Shown one piece after another: positions 1-9,049 of a DNA stretch of 64,000 nt. Position numbers and translations under genes: made by a program. The notes under the pieces were generated by a model that saw only the letters and a list, made by a program, of their open reading frames with translations, had not been told where the DNA came from and searched no databases. The stretch spans positions 1,054,001-1,118,000 of the forward strand of contig JAGTXX020000015.1 in assembly GCA_019044685.2 (NCBI GenBank). The letters are read 5' to 3'. This DNA is from Nannochloris sp. 'desiccata' (taxonomy: Eukaryota; Chlorophyta; Trebouxiophyceae; Chlorellales; Chlorellaceae). Every line of letters starts with the position of its first letter. Within the stretch, counting starts at the first letter, position 1.

Positions 1-955
1 TACAGTAGACATTTGTATCTTTGTATTTGATATTCTTGAATGTGACGGGGTCAGTTTACTAGGATTACCGTTACGGGAGCGAAGAGCAGCCTTGTTAAAG
101 GCATTACCTGGGCTAAAGGATGGATATGTGCAGCTCGCTCAAGGGTTCGTAGTGGATGAGCCGGGGGCAGCGGCAGCCGGAGGAGCGGAAGAAGCTGGAG
201 GTGGTCGTGAAGAAGATGCTAATGCTGGTGATAAATTAGAAAAAGAAGTTATAGATCTTGATGATACTAAGAAAAAGCATAGAGTTTTAATTGATAATGA
301 TACTACTGCTGCTGCTGCCGCTGCTCAAGGGGAAGAAGAATCTGAAGGCCCACAGCTTGTCGCCAACGTCGAAAGCTGGCTCTTGGAAGCTACCGCCGCT
401 GGTACCGAAGGCTTGATGTTGAAATCTCTCGATGCTGCCTACCAACCAAGCCGCCGTTCTGAATCCTGGATCAAATTAAAGAAAGATTATTGCCTCGGCT
501 TACACGAATCGCTTGATTTAGTTGTCATAGGAGCATGGTATGGCTCAGGAAGGAAAGCTGGTTGGTATTCTCCCTTCCTTTTAGGAGTTATTGACCCCGA
601 GTCTGAAGAAATTCAATCTTTATGCCGGTGTATGAGTGGATTTACCGACGAATTTTACAAAGCAGCAACTGCTCGGTTGAAGCAAACGACCATTCCAAAT
701 AAAAAATCGTATTACGCGACCCACGAATCCCCCGATGTGTGGTTTAATGCTACAGAGGTATGGGAGATACGAGGAGCTGATTTGACATTGTCACCTGTAC
801 ATCAAGCGGCTGTGGGCAAAATAGCAGGATCTGAAAGGGGGGTGGGTTTGCGGTTCCCTCGATTTTTGAGGATACGAGATGATAAGTCAATTGATGATGC
901 AACCACGGCGGATAGTATAGTTGCAATGTATAGCGCACAAGAAAGAAAAGCCTAG
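1..955 (+). CDS. LIG1: DNA ligase I, C-terminal part (5' end outside window)
   Basis: ATP-dependent DNA ligase that seals Okazaki fragments and repair nicks in the nucleus. The frame is open from base 2 to the TAG at 953-955, so the gene starts upstream of the window. Visible family motifs are the end of the adenylation domain (EGLMLK, motif IV; SWIKLKKDY, motif V) and the OB-fold domain ending in LRFPRFLRIRDDK (motif VI region). The C-terminus is at the usual place for ligase I. An Ala/Gly/Glu-rich insertion of roughly 65-70 residues (about nt 155-360) lies just before motif IV, where animal and plant ligases have a short loop. The catalytic lysine is outside the window. Family assignment is firm; full gene structure is unknown. 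Confidence 0.93.
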   Translation, partial: TVDICIFVFDILECDGVSLLGLPLRERRAALLKALPGLKDGYVQLAQGFVVDEPGAAAAGGAEEAGGGREEDANAGDKLEKEVIDLDDTKKKHRVLIDNDTTAAAAAAQGEEESEGPQLVANVESWLLEATAAGTEGLMLKSLDAAYQPSRRSESWIKLKKDYCLGLHESLDLVVIGAWYGSGRKAGWYSPFLLGVIDPESEEIQSLCRCMSGFTDEFYKAATARLKQTTIPNKKSYYATHESPDVWFNATEVWEIRGADLTLSPVHQAAVGKIAGSERGVGLRFPRFLRIRDDKSIDDATTADSIVAMYSAQERKA

Positions 956-1128
956 TGGGAAAAACTGAATCCCCTCTGCTTTTCTTTTTAGAAATTGAAT
1001 GATCTTTTTCCCCCGCCAGTTCCTAAATTTGATATACTTCATAATAATCTCTCAGAATAAAACTCTTTACATTTAATTAGATATCTTAACAAAGGAAGAG
1101 TACTACTACCAAAAGTAATGTCTATGTA

Positions 1129-2167
1129 TTAACGATACAGTGATTCACTTTTCAAATTTCTTGCAATCTCTGTTTCCCATCTGTCGCCGTTGGCAAGCAA
1201 CTTTTGCTTATCATAAAGAAGTTCCTCGTGCTTTTCTGTAGCATATTCAAAGTTGGGGCCTTCAACAATAGCATCCACAGGGCAAGCTTCTTGGCTGCAA
1301 AGAGGAAAAAGAGGGAAATATTAGAGGTTGATTTGTTCATTTAACTAATCAATCCACGATGGGGAAGGAACACAATCGAAACCGTAAATATAACTAAATA
1401 AGAAAACGTACCAATATCCACAGAAAATGCATTTGGTCATATCAAGGTCATAGCGGGTTGTTTTACGTGCTCCATCTTCGCGCTCTTCAGTCTCAATAGT
1501 GATAGCCTGAGCAGGGCATATAGCTTCACATAACTTGCAAGCAATGCACCGCTCCTCGCCTGTAGGGTACCTCCTAAGGACGTGTTCTCCACGGAACCTG
1601 GGACTCAAAGGACCCTTTTCGAAGGGGTAGTTGATGGTCACCTTGGGTTCGAAGAAGACTTTTAAAGTGAGTGTTAAGCCTCGAAGCATTTCTGTGAGGA
1701 AGAGCGTCTGAGCAGACTCATCTAAAACACCAGACATATCCTTGGGTGGCTGGCGCTGTGAGAGGTCGTATTCTTTTTGAGAAAGCGAGCGGGCTTCTTC
1801 AACACTTTTATCTGCGAAGATAGAACAAGGAAGATAGGTAAATACAACTTCGAATCAATTTGCCCAAATGATTGGGTCAAGTTTTTGCGGCTTAAATTTT
1901 GCGACATCCGCTGCTGCCGCTTAAAGGATACTTCATTATAGATATACTCATCACAGCTGAGCACCAGACACGATGTTTACCGCCATACAGCAACCAGGGT
2001 AAAAATAATGTCTTACCAGCAGGATCTGTTGCCTCTATTTTACGTTCAGGAATGCCCACACCCCATTGGGATGCGCTAGTATGAATTCCGCAATGTGTAT
2101 CTTGGAGGCATGCTGCGGCACCCGGCGTCAGTCTAGGCGCTAGCTTGCTTCCTAAATTACGCAACAT
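1129..2167 (-). CDS. NDUFS8: Mitochondrial complex I 23 kDa iron-sulfur subunit (NDUFS8/TYKY)
   Basis: Matrix-arm subunit of NADH:ubiquinone oxidoreductase carrying clusters N6a and N6b. I join three exons on the minus strand: 2167-2017, 1811-1412 and 1294-1129, with GT-AG introns of 205 and 117 nt. This gives 238 residues in one continuous frame. Two ferredoxin motifs are complete: CIACKLC...C at about residues 139-149 and CIFCGYC...C at about 178-188. The second is recovered only after splicing, because its third cysteine codon is split by the intron. The start at 2167 gives an Arg/Leu-rich presequence ([13 protein letters not shown]) suited to mitochondrial import. An earlier in-frame TTG and a possible upstream exon make the start slightly uncertain. 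It is divergent from the mTERF gene. Confidence 0.93.
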
Positions 2168-2416
2168 ATTCAATGGCCAACGGAACAAAGCTCTCTCGAT
2201 GGCCAAGGTCCCGTTCCTAGTATAAAATCGAGTGTTAAAATGAATTAATCTGTGGGTTTCTCATGGGCATGCTCGATTCTAGGTGAACAAGGCCTGCAAA
2301 ATCGAAAAAGTGCGCAACGGACCTCTTTTACTCAAGTTGCTTCGCCGATGCTGGCTATTTTACAAAGTTAGTAGCAGTAATGTACGTTATGGGTACCTCT
2401 CTATAGCTATAGAAGA

Positions 2417-3952
2417 ATGAGCCAGCGCTCAGGAGGGCACATGGCAAGCCAATTACATGCAATTCATCTTTCAAATTCAAAAATATTGCACCACACCGCC
2501 ATTAAATGCGTCTCTTGTGTTCATGATCAAATTTCTACCACCATACCTCGCGGCATTGCTGCCAGAACCGCCTCTGAGGGCTCAACGTCAACTTCTTTGA
2601 CCACCAATTCCCCTACCGCTGCCTCTGCCGCCACCACAGACCTTGCTAGACGAGAACAAGAAGGACAAGAAAGCGGAGGAGCTGATGTAGCTACAGTTGA
2701 CGATGTCACCGATTGGTTCAGACTATCTTATAGAACACTGTATTCACGAAGCAATGTGCGATTAAAAGTAGAACGAGCAGAACGAGCAATGCGCTCTATC
2801 GACCCGTCGCGGCAATTTTTATCACTACAAAGAGATATTCTACCTAAAACCCAGCTGCTCGATGCTCTGAGCCCAGGCCTTGCCTGGAAAGTCTTCTCCC
2901 GCTACCCTGAAGAATTCGCCCACCCGGATGCAGAAGATTACTGGAAAATAATGGCTGCTTTGCTTTATACAACAGGCTTCTCTCCCGAAGAGGTCTCGAC
3001 TTTATTTCGGCGGCACCTTTGTCTCTTTGCTCACACCGTTCGCGACCCGTTTAACGTGAAACTGCTATTCGAATGGATGAGGGAATTAGGGCTACGTGAA
3101 CCTGATGTCATGAAAATAGTAAATAAAACTCCGCTGCTTCTTCAAATACAGGTAGAAAGAATTTTGAAACCAAGATTCGCTTTTATCGAAAATAAATTCG
3201 GAGTCGATAGACAAATTGCAGTTGCAGCGATAAAACGACATCCTGAGCTTCTCTGTATTGATTCCACCGCTCTCGAAGAACGTATTGAGTTCCTACAACA
3301 GTCTCTTGAAGGGTTATCTAAAGAAGATATCTCAAAAATGTTTGCAGCACATCCGAGTTTATTCATGCTCAAGACTACCGAGCGCTTGGCACCTGCAATT
3401 TCTTTCTTACAAGAAGAATTAGGGTGCGAAGGTCTTCTTCTCCGCCGTGTAGTCTCCCAATCCGGGTTATTAACCAGATCTCCAGAAACGATCAGAACCC
3501 GGGTCAAATGTTTGAAAGATTTTGGGATAAGTTTAGATTCTCTTCGAGAAATGCTCCGACGCTTCCCTCGAGTTTTGTTGTACCCTTTAGACCAACCAAA
3601 ATATCAAAAGAAACTCCAATTTTTAACAGAGATAGCCCAGTGTCGGCCTGCAGATTTAGTGACGTTTCCTCAGTATCTTAGTTATAGTTTGCCACAGAGG
3701 ATTGCACCTAGAGTGGCAGCTGTATTGGCATTGCGGCACCAAAACAGGGGCAGAGGAGGTGGCAATGCCGGTGATCATGCCGGTAATAGTGAGGAAGAGA
3801 TAGCCTATGCATCTTCTGCATTTCCTCCATTAAGTCCTTTAGCAATGAAGCTAGAACAATTTTTAAAGCATTATGGAATGAGTCTAGAAGAGTATGAAGC
3901 TGCGGTGGAAAAATGGAGAGACAGTGAAGAAGCACAGCGGTGGCTTGGTTAA
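2417..3952 (+). CDS. mTERF family organellar nucleic-acid-binding protein
   Basis: Intronless ORF of 511 residues. After a low-complexity N-terminus (about residues 1-90, Ser/Thr/Ala rich, possibly an organelle targeting region) it carries a run of helical mTERF repeats. Signs are recurring Pro-Leu/Leu-Phe blocks such as RHPELLCI, AHPSLFML, RFPRVLLYP and FPQYLSYSLPQRI. mTERF proteins bind organellar DNA or RNA and act in transcription, splicing or ribosome assembly in mitochondria and plastids; which organelle is served here cannot be told. The last 70 or so residues are a Gly/Asn-rich linker plus a short helix ending EEAQRWLG. DNA from about 3738, through the stop and into the 3' UTR, is repeated near 6025, so this gene's tail exists twice in the window. 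Confidence 0.85.
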   Translation: MSQRSGGHMASQLHAIHLSNSKILHHTAIKCVSCVHDQISTTIPRGIAARTASEGSTSTSLTTNSPTAASAATTDLARREQEGQESGGADVATVDDVTDWFRLSYRTLYSRSNVRLKVERAERAMRSIDPSRQFLSLQRDILPKTQLLDALSPGLAWKVFSRYPEEFAHPDAEDYWKIMAALLYTTGFSPEEVSTLFRRHLCLFAHTVRDPFNVKLLFEWMRELGLREPDVMKIVNKTPLLLQIQVERILKPRFAFIENKFGVDRQIAVAAIKRHPELLCIDSTALEERIEFLQQSLEGLSKEDISKMFAAHPSLFMLKTTERLAPAISFLQEELGCEGLLLRRVVSQSGLLTRSPETIRTRVKCLKDFGISLDSLREMLRRFPRVLLYPLDQPKYQKKLQFLTEIAQCRPADLVTFPQYLSYSLPQRIAPRVAAVLALRHQNRGRGGGNAGDHAGNSEEEIAYASSAFPPLSPLAMKLEQFLKHYGMSLEEYEAAVEKWRDSEEAQRWLG

Positions 3953-4102
3953 AGAAAGTTATGAATAAGAAACGCTGCTGTTGTTGTTCTCTTAGTATAA
4001 ATGTATGGGTTTCAATTGCTTCCCCAATTAGTTCTATCATTTCATGTTCGTAGGATTTTAAGTCAACATATCAAACAATTAAATTCTTGTATATTAAAAC
4101 AA
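3738..4102 (+). repeat. Direct repeat copy A: 3' end of the mTERF gene
   Basis: About 365 bp covering the last part of the mTERF coding sequence and its 3' UTR. It is nearly identical to 6025-6404. This copy keeps the reading frame and forms the real end of the gene. The two copies flank the 1.9 kb segment holding the Mug135-like gene. Confidence 0.9.
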
Positions 4103-4179
4103 AGTTGAATCTTTTGTATCTCAGCTGGAGCCCTTCTTTTCTCCGTCCCCGTAGGATAGGCTACAGTAGCAGGGGTTTT

Positions 4180-4470
4180 ATTTATTAGCGATTCGCCGGG
4201 ATTCGCCGAAGACGTTCGCCGAAAAAATTTGAAGCCTAGAATTCGCCGGCAAAATTTCGCCGACTTCACTTTGCCGACGCATACCAAATTTTCAAATTTT
4301 TGTTTGTTTGTGAGATTTCGATTTCATTTTTGCGTCTTTTCTATGTAAATACTAGTTTCACAGGCGTCCCTTTGAAAATTGGGAAATAGAGGCATTCGCC
4401 GGAAAGCCAGCTTCGATCACAACGCGCCGAAAATTTGTGGGAGGAGGAAAAATGAGAAAATCGCCGAAAT
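4180..4470 (+). promoter_or_regulatory. Cluster of TTCGCCG-like motifs upstream of the Mug135-like gene
   Basis: Within about 290 bp the core TCGCCG or a close variant appears repeatedly: attcgccgg and attcgccga near 4190-4210, gttcgccga near 4216, attcgccgg near 4241, tttcgccga near 4255, tttgccgac near 4269, attcgccgg near 4394, gcgccgaaa near 4426, atcgccgaa near 4461. The cluster stops about 100 bp before the proposed start codon. The spacing is not an exact tandem array, so it looks like a set of binding sites or a decayed repeat. A regulatory role is inference. Confidence 0.4.
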
Positions 4471-4567
4471 TTTTCACTCAGCCCAAAATCCTTAATAAGA
4501 ACACTGAGGGTAGGCTAACAATTTCAAAATCATGTGTTAGTTCTAGTTTTGATAGATCTTGGGGACT

Positions 4568-5562
4568 ATGCCGCTGCAAGGACCAGCTCACGTTCCCGCT
4601 ACGATCTCTCCTCCGCAAGTTCCACCGGGAGTTCCCACCGCCGTTGACGCAGCGGCAGCAGAAAAGTATAGAAATGATGTCTTAAAAGCGCATGGTAAGT
4701 ATTGCCATCTGCAAGTCGTTCAAAAAAATTGTGCCGATTACCTTTATAAAATTTCGGTTGGCGTCCATTTTCCGCAGATATTAATGCAGCTGTTGCAGAA
4801 GACGTGGACGAAGCGAGCAGATATATGTACCAGCTACAATGTGCACGCTACAACGGTAGGTTATTTCTTGCTGCAGCATTGAGCGAAATAAAATGCTTAC
4901 TTTACTAAAATCAGGAGAATTTCTTAAGATATTTCCCCTTTTCGTTGAGCAGTACCTGTTCCAAGTGCAGTCCCTATACAGCTTCCCGAAGGTGCTCCAG
5001 ACTGGGCTCAGGCGTTGGCAGGTGTCGTCGCCAATGGTCTAGCAATCGTTGGCGGTAGACTTGATACTCTCACTAGTAGAGTTGATACTCTCACTAGTAG
5101 AGTTGATACTCTCACTAGTAGAGTTGATACTCTCACTAGTAGAGTTGATACTCTCACTAGTAGAGTTGATACTCTCACTAGTAGAGTCTCTAATCTTGAG
5201 GCCAGGACGGGGACCTTAGAGCATTCCACATCTTCAGTGCGGATGCTGGCATTAGTCACAAACAGGAGTGCCACAATCCCAGCCTCCCCCCTGATCCCTG
5301 TGCCCCATAGGACAACTGGCAGCATGCCTCCCGCCTTTTTCCCACCCACCCTTGGAGGTAAGTATTTCATCTTGGTACTTATTATCTTACTATTCATTCT
5401 TAGCAAAAGAAAAGGTTTGATCCCTCGTTTGCAGGACTTGATGGGCTGACTGGGCCGGAAGTCAACGAGTTGCTGACCTTTTATGGCCTACCAACTCAAG
5501 GAACTTTGCGTGTTAGGCGCACTCGTCTGGGAAATGAAATTGGAATTCTGAGGACCTATTGA
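4568..5562 (+). CDS. Mug135-like coiled-coil protein, fungal type
   Basis: I join four exons: 4568-4694, 4778-4855, 4953-5357 and 5435-5562. All introns are GT-AG (83, 97 and 77 nt) and the frame is continuous, giving 245 residues. The order is: Pro-rich start, a short helix with NAAVAEDVDEA, then APDWAQAL, six exact LDTLTSRV-type heptads (a trimeric or dimeric coiled coil), a small middle block with MPPAFFPPTLG, and a C-terminal block LTGPEVNELLTFYGLPTQG followed by RRTRLGNEIG. This layout, and the GPxVNxLLxxYGLPTxG-type end, matches what I recall of the Mug135-like C-terminal domain family. That family is much expanded in basidiomycete fungi and its molecular role is unknown. In a green alga it would be out of place and may reflect transfer. 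The family call is from memory of the pattern, not a search. Confidence 0.6.
5060..5185 (+). repeat. 21-bp tandem repeat, six copies, coding for heptads
   Basis: Six head-to-tail 21-bp units inside exon 3 of the Mug135-like gene. Copies two to six are identical and the first differs at its first base. Each unit encodes one coiled-coil heptad. Identity at the DNA level, including third positions, indicates recent expansion by slippage or unequal exchange. Confidence 0.95.
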
Positions 5563-6024
5563 CACGTAGGTTCACTATCTTAAGAGTGCCAGCAGTGCAG
5601 TGAAATGAGCACATAACAAGAAGAAGATCAATTGTTAAATACAGAGCACAGCAGAGGCCAGGCACCATGCTTTCTTTCTTTCTCTCTTTCTCTGTGTAAT
5701 TTCTAATTTCACCCTTGCCATAATAGCAGCACCCACTTAGCGTACCCTAAAGGTTATTTTCTACTTTTGATGATGTTTTATATGTTTATACATGTATGCT
5801 TGTACCTGTTCCCCTATCCTTTTATTTCCCCTCCCCCTTGTTTTTATCTTGCAACGCTTATTTTGTATTCGTACCTCTTTAAAGTGAAGTACAGTAACCA
5901 GTTGTTAGCAACAAGAATGCTCTTATGACGGGGGCATATCTAGAAAAATGAGGTAGAAAGGCTATGCTGCGTGCTGTGGCTGAGGTAGAGCTTGGGTGTT
6001 GCAGCTCAGCAGCCAAGTTCTGAT
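5563..6024. other. Intergenic, no gene seen
   Basis: 3' flank of the Mug135-like gene up to the second mTERF-tail copy. It holds a pyrimidine-rich run near 5670-5700 and another near 5820-5850, but no convincing ORF or RNA gene. Confidence 0.5.
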
Positions 6025-6404
6025 ACCAGAACAGGGGCAGAGGAGGTGGCAATGCCGGTGATCATGCCGGTAATAGTGAGGAAGAGATAGCCTATGCATC
6101 TTCTGCATTTACTCCATTAAGTCCTTTAGCAAGCTAGAACAATTTTTAAAGCATTATGGAATGAGTCTAGGAGAGTATGAAGCTGCGGTGGAAAAATGGA
6201 GAAACAGTGAAGAAGCACAGCGGTGGCTTGGTTAAAGAAAGTTATGAATAAGAAACGCTGCTGTTCTTGTTCTCTTAGTATAACTGTATGGGTTTCAATT
6301 GCTTCCCTAATTAGTTCTATCATTTCATGTTCTTAGATCTTAAGTCCGACGTGTTGACGGTCAACATAACAAACAATTAATTTATTGTAGATATATTAAA
6401 ACAA
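6025..6404 (+). pseudogene. Direct repeat copy B: detached mTERF 3' end
   Basis: Near-identical copy of 3738-4102, offset by 2,287 bp. It contains the last mTERF codons and 3' UTR without the rest of the gene. A four-base loss near 6130 breaks the frame, and about 15 bases are added near 6350, so it is non-functional as coding sequence. It ends only 40 bp from the CDT2 stop codon. Confidence 0.88.
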
Positions 6405-6444
6405 TAGGTAAGAAGGAAAGAGTAGTACTGTATTTTATCAAAGC

Positions 6445-8610
6445 TTATTTTTCATATATTCTTTGGCGATTTTCGTCTACAGATGGCGAACTAAAATTAC
6501 TATTACCCCCTCCCCCTCCGCCACCGTCACCGCCACTTGTCTTTACCTCATCCTGTTGTCGACCTGGAGAAGTATCCATGTCTTCTTCATCACTGGTTCC
6601 AGTAGATCGAGGCCGACGCTGTTGCTGTTTAGAACCTCCAGTAGCGTCCAAGTCCTTCTCCTCTCTAGCAGCCTGAGAAGCACGAGCGGCATGTAGCGCT
6701 TCAGCCAGCGTCTGTTGTTTTCTCCGCTTCATCTTTGGTTTATGCATTAAACTTAATCTCAATGCATTTGCAATGCGAATTTTATGGCCAGTGCTAGTAG
6801 GTACTTCCCTCCTTCGACTGCCATCTCCTGATAATGTAGTAGTGATTGCAGTCGTGGCTAGGCGGGAACACCCAACAGCAGCACCAGCAGCAGCAGCTTC
6901 AGGCGTCACTGCTTCTAATGGATTGTTGGTGTCTCTACCAATCATCATTCTACTGGTATCAACATCATTCTTGTTAGCTGAATTATTCTCTTTTCCAAGG
7001 TAATCTTCTTGCCGTTCCCCCATTACTATTTTAGTACCAGTACCAGTACCAGTACCAGTACCAGTACCAGTACCAGTACCAGTACCATTCTTTGGTTTTG
7101 CAGCTAAAATAATTTCTGCCCTTGGTTGAGGCACCCATCCTCCGGGCACTTCCATCTTTTCCGCTGCTTGCTGTCTATGAACATTCCAAACTTTAATGGT
7201 ATAATCATCGGCAGTGGTTGCTAATTGACAGAAATCTGTCGGACACCATGCCACAGCTGTGACTTCGCTGTCGTGACCCCGGAGAGTATAGGGGGCGGTA
7301 CAACAACCAGCACCGTGACTTGTACTGTCGGCGTCGTCATCTACTTGCCAAATACACACATGATCATCAGAGCTACCACTTGCAAAATGGCTTCCATCAG
7401 GACTGAACGACGTTTTGACGTAAAATGACGACACAGTGTGACCACCGTACCATTTCACAGGACCGATTTCTGGACGATCAACATCGTACATCACGTGGTG
7501 TCCACCTTTTAAACTGACAAGAAGCTGCGAAGAATCGGGACGAAGCGCTAAAGAGGTGACAGCATAGGTTCTTTTCCCAAAATTTTGTATTGGAGTGTCT
7601 GCTAGGTGAAGTAATCGTGCATTTCTATTGGTGCCTTGAATTGATTTGGACATGGACACATTCACGTCATCTTCTGGTAACGACACAGTCCACGTAGGTT
7701 TTATAACGTATCGCAAATCCCAAAATTTGACTACCCCATCAAGGCCACCTGAAGCGATGGTATGGCCTGAACTTTCACCGAGAAACTGAACAGCAGTAAC
7801 GGTGGGGGGTACTCCTGAAAGTGGAGGGGTGCGATTCCAGCTCACAGCAGCGTCTGGTCTAGGGTGTGGGGAGTATAGGCGAAGGACTGAGTGTCGAATA
7901 GGTGCAGTTTCGTTTCTGTGTGCCGCTCCATTGCAAGTTGCATGCACGCGTGCGTCCCAAATTAAAAGATTGCCATCACAAGAGCCCGATGCAAAAATCT
8001 CCGCAGCATGGGGAGAGACTGAAACTGACTTTACAGAGCCACTGTGACCATAAAATGAGGTAATTTTATATGCATAAGAAGTATCCCAAAGACCCAATGA
8101 CATGTCGCCAGAAGCGGTATAGATCCAGCGATCTCGATTGGCCCAACTAAGATCAAAGATGGCGTTTCGATGAGCGGTCCATTGAGCTACTGGTCGATTT
8201 GAGCTCACGTCGTCGTCTAAGCCTGAAGGAAGGTTCTTGGCGGTGTTGATGACGGAGACATAGCCATCTTCATCTGCTGCAGCTAGAAACTTGTTATAGG
8301 TAGAGCCATATTCGAGGGAAAAGACAGGGGCGGCACGAGCAGTGCTGGCATTGCAGAGGATGGTGCCGCCAGCTTCACCCTCGCAACTAAAATCTTGGAC
8401 AAAGGGGCGGTGATTAACTGCAGAGAGAAATTAAGTGAAAATTAATGACAGTAGGGGCTCCATAGAAGCTTTAAAACCGTTACAGATCGCGGAGGAAGCC
8501 TATTTTCGGAAATCAAATTTGAAAAATAAAATAGATATCTTACCAGGGCCACCACTTAGCTCTCTTTGGCATAATCTTGAAAACATCGACCCTTCAGACT
8601 TACCCATCAT
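6445..8610 (-). CDS. CDT2: CDT2/DTL WD40 substrate receptor of CUL4-DDB1 ligase
   Basis: Two exons, 8610-8544 and 8417-6445, with a 126-nt GT-AG intron, give 679 residues. The N-terminal about 400 residues form WD40 repeats (WTAHRNAIFDLSWA, SFYGHSGSVKSVSVSP, LRGHDSEVTAVAWCP, IKVWNVHR) and begin with the CDT2-type block RPFVQDFSC. CDT2 targets CDT1 and other PCNA-bound proteins for destruction in S phase and after DNA damage. The C-terminal third is low complexity, with a Gly-Thr run, Lys/Arg-rich stretches and a Gly run. Exon 1 codes for only 22 residues and was found by extending the frame into the upstream splice site. Family call is strong from repeat order and overall match; C-terminal function is not visible. 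Confidence 0.85.
7033..7086 (+). repeat. Hexanucleotide microsatellite (agtacc)9 in CDT2
   Basis: Nine perfect copies of agtacc on the plus strand. On the coding strand this gives alternating Gly-Thr in the CDT2 C-terminal tail. Its length is probably variable between strains. Confidence 0.95.
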
Positions 8611-9049
8611 CTTGAAAATTGTTAAAATGAGGGTTGCCTTGTGCAAGTTCAAATAAAAGAATTCAATTTTAAAGTAGCCTGCATTTTAACCATACCGCTA
8701 TCATGCCCTGAGATAGTAAGATTGCATGTATGATGGTGTAAAAGCAAAATATATACTGAATATGTTTGAAATTCAAAATTAATAAGTTCGAAGTTTTTTA
8801 AAATTTCAAAAGTTTTGCTTTCTCAGCACAGCAGGATGAATAACTCAGGATGAATAAGACCTTTAATACTTGAACTTCTTTGCGTTACTTATAGCAGTAC
8901 ATTCATCGATGATCACAATACTAATTGAAACTTTAAAACTGCTTCCCCCCAAGGAAAGGAAAAAAGATAAAATAAGAAACTGGAGCGGGCACTTCCCTCG
9001 TCATTGTAATAATAAAAAATTAATATATTTCCCTATCTAATTATCTAGT
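8611..9049. other. Intergenic, AT-rich, no gene seen
   Basis: Lies between the CDT2 start and the WDR5 stop, both on the minus strand. It should hold the CDT2 promoter and the WDR5 3' end. No RNA gene or conserved ORF was seen. Confidence 0.5.
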
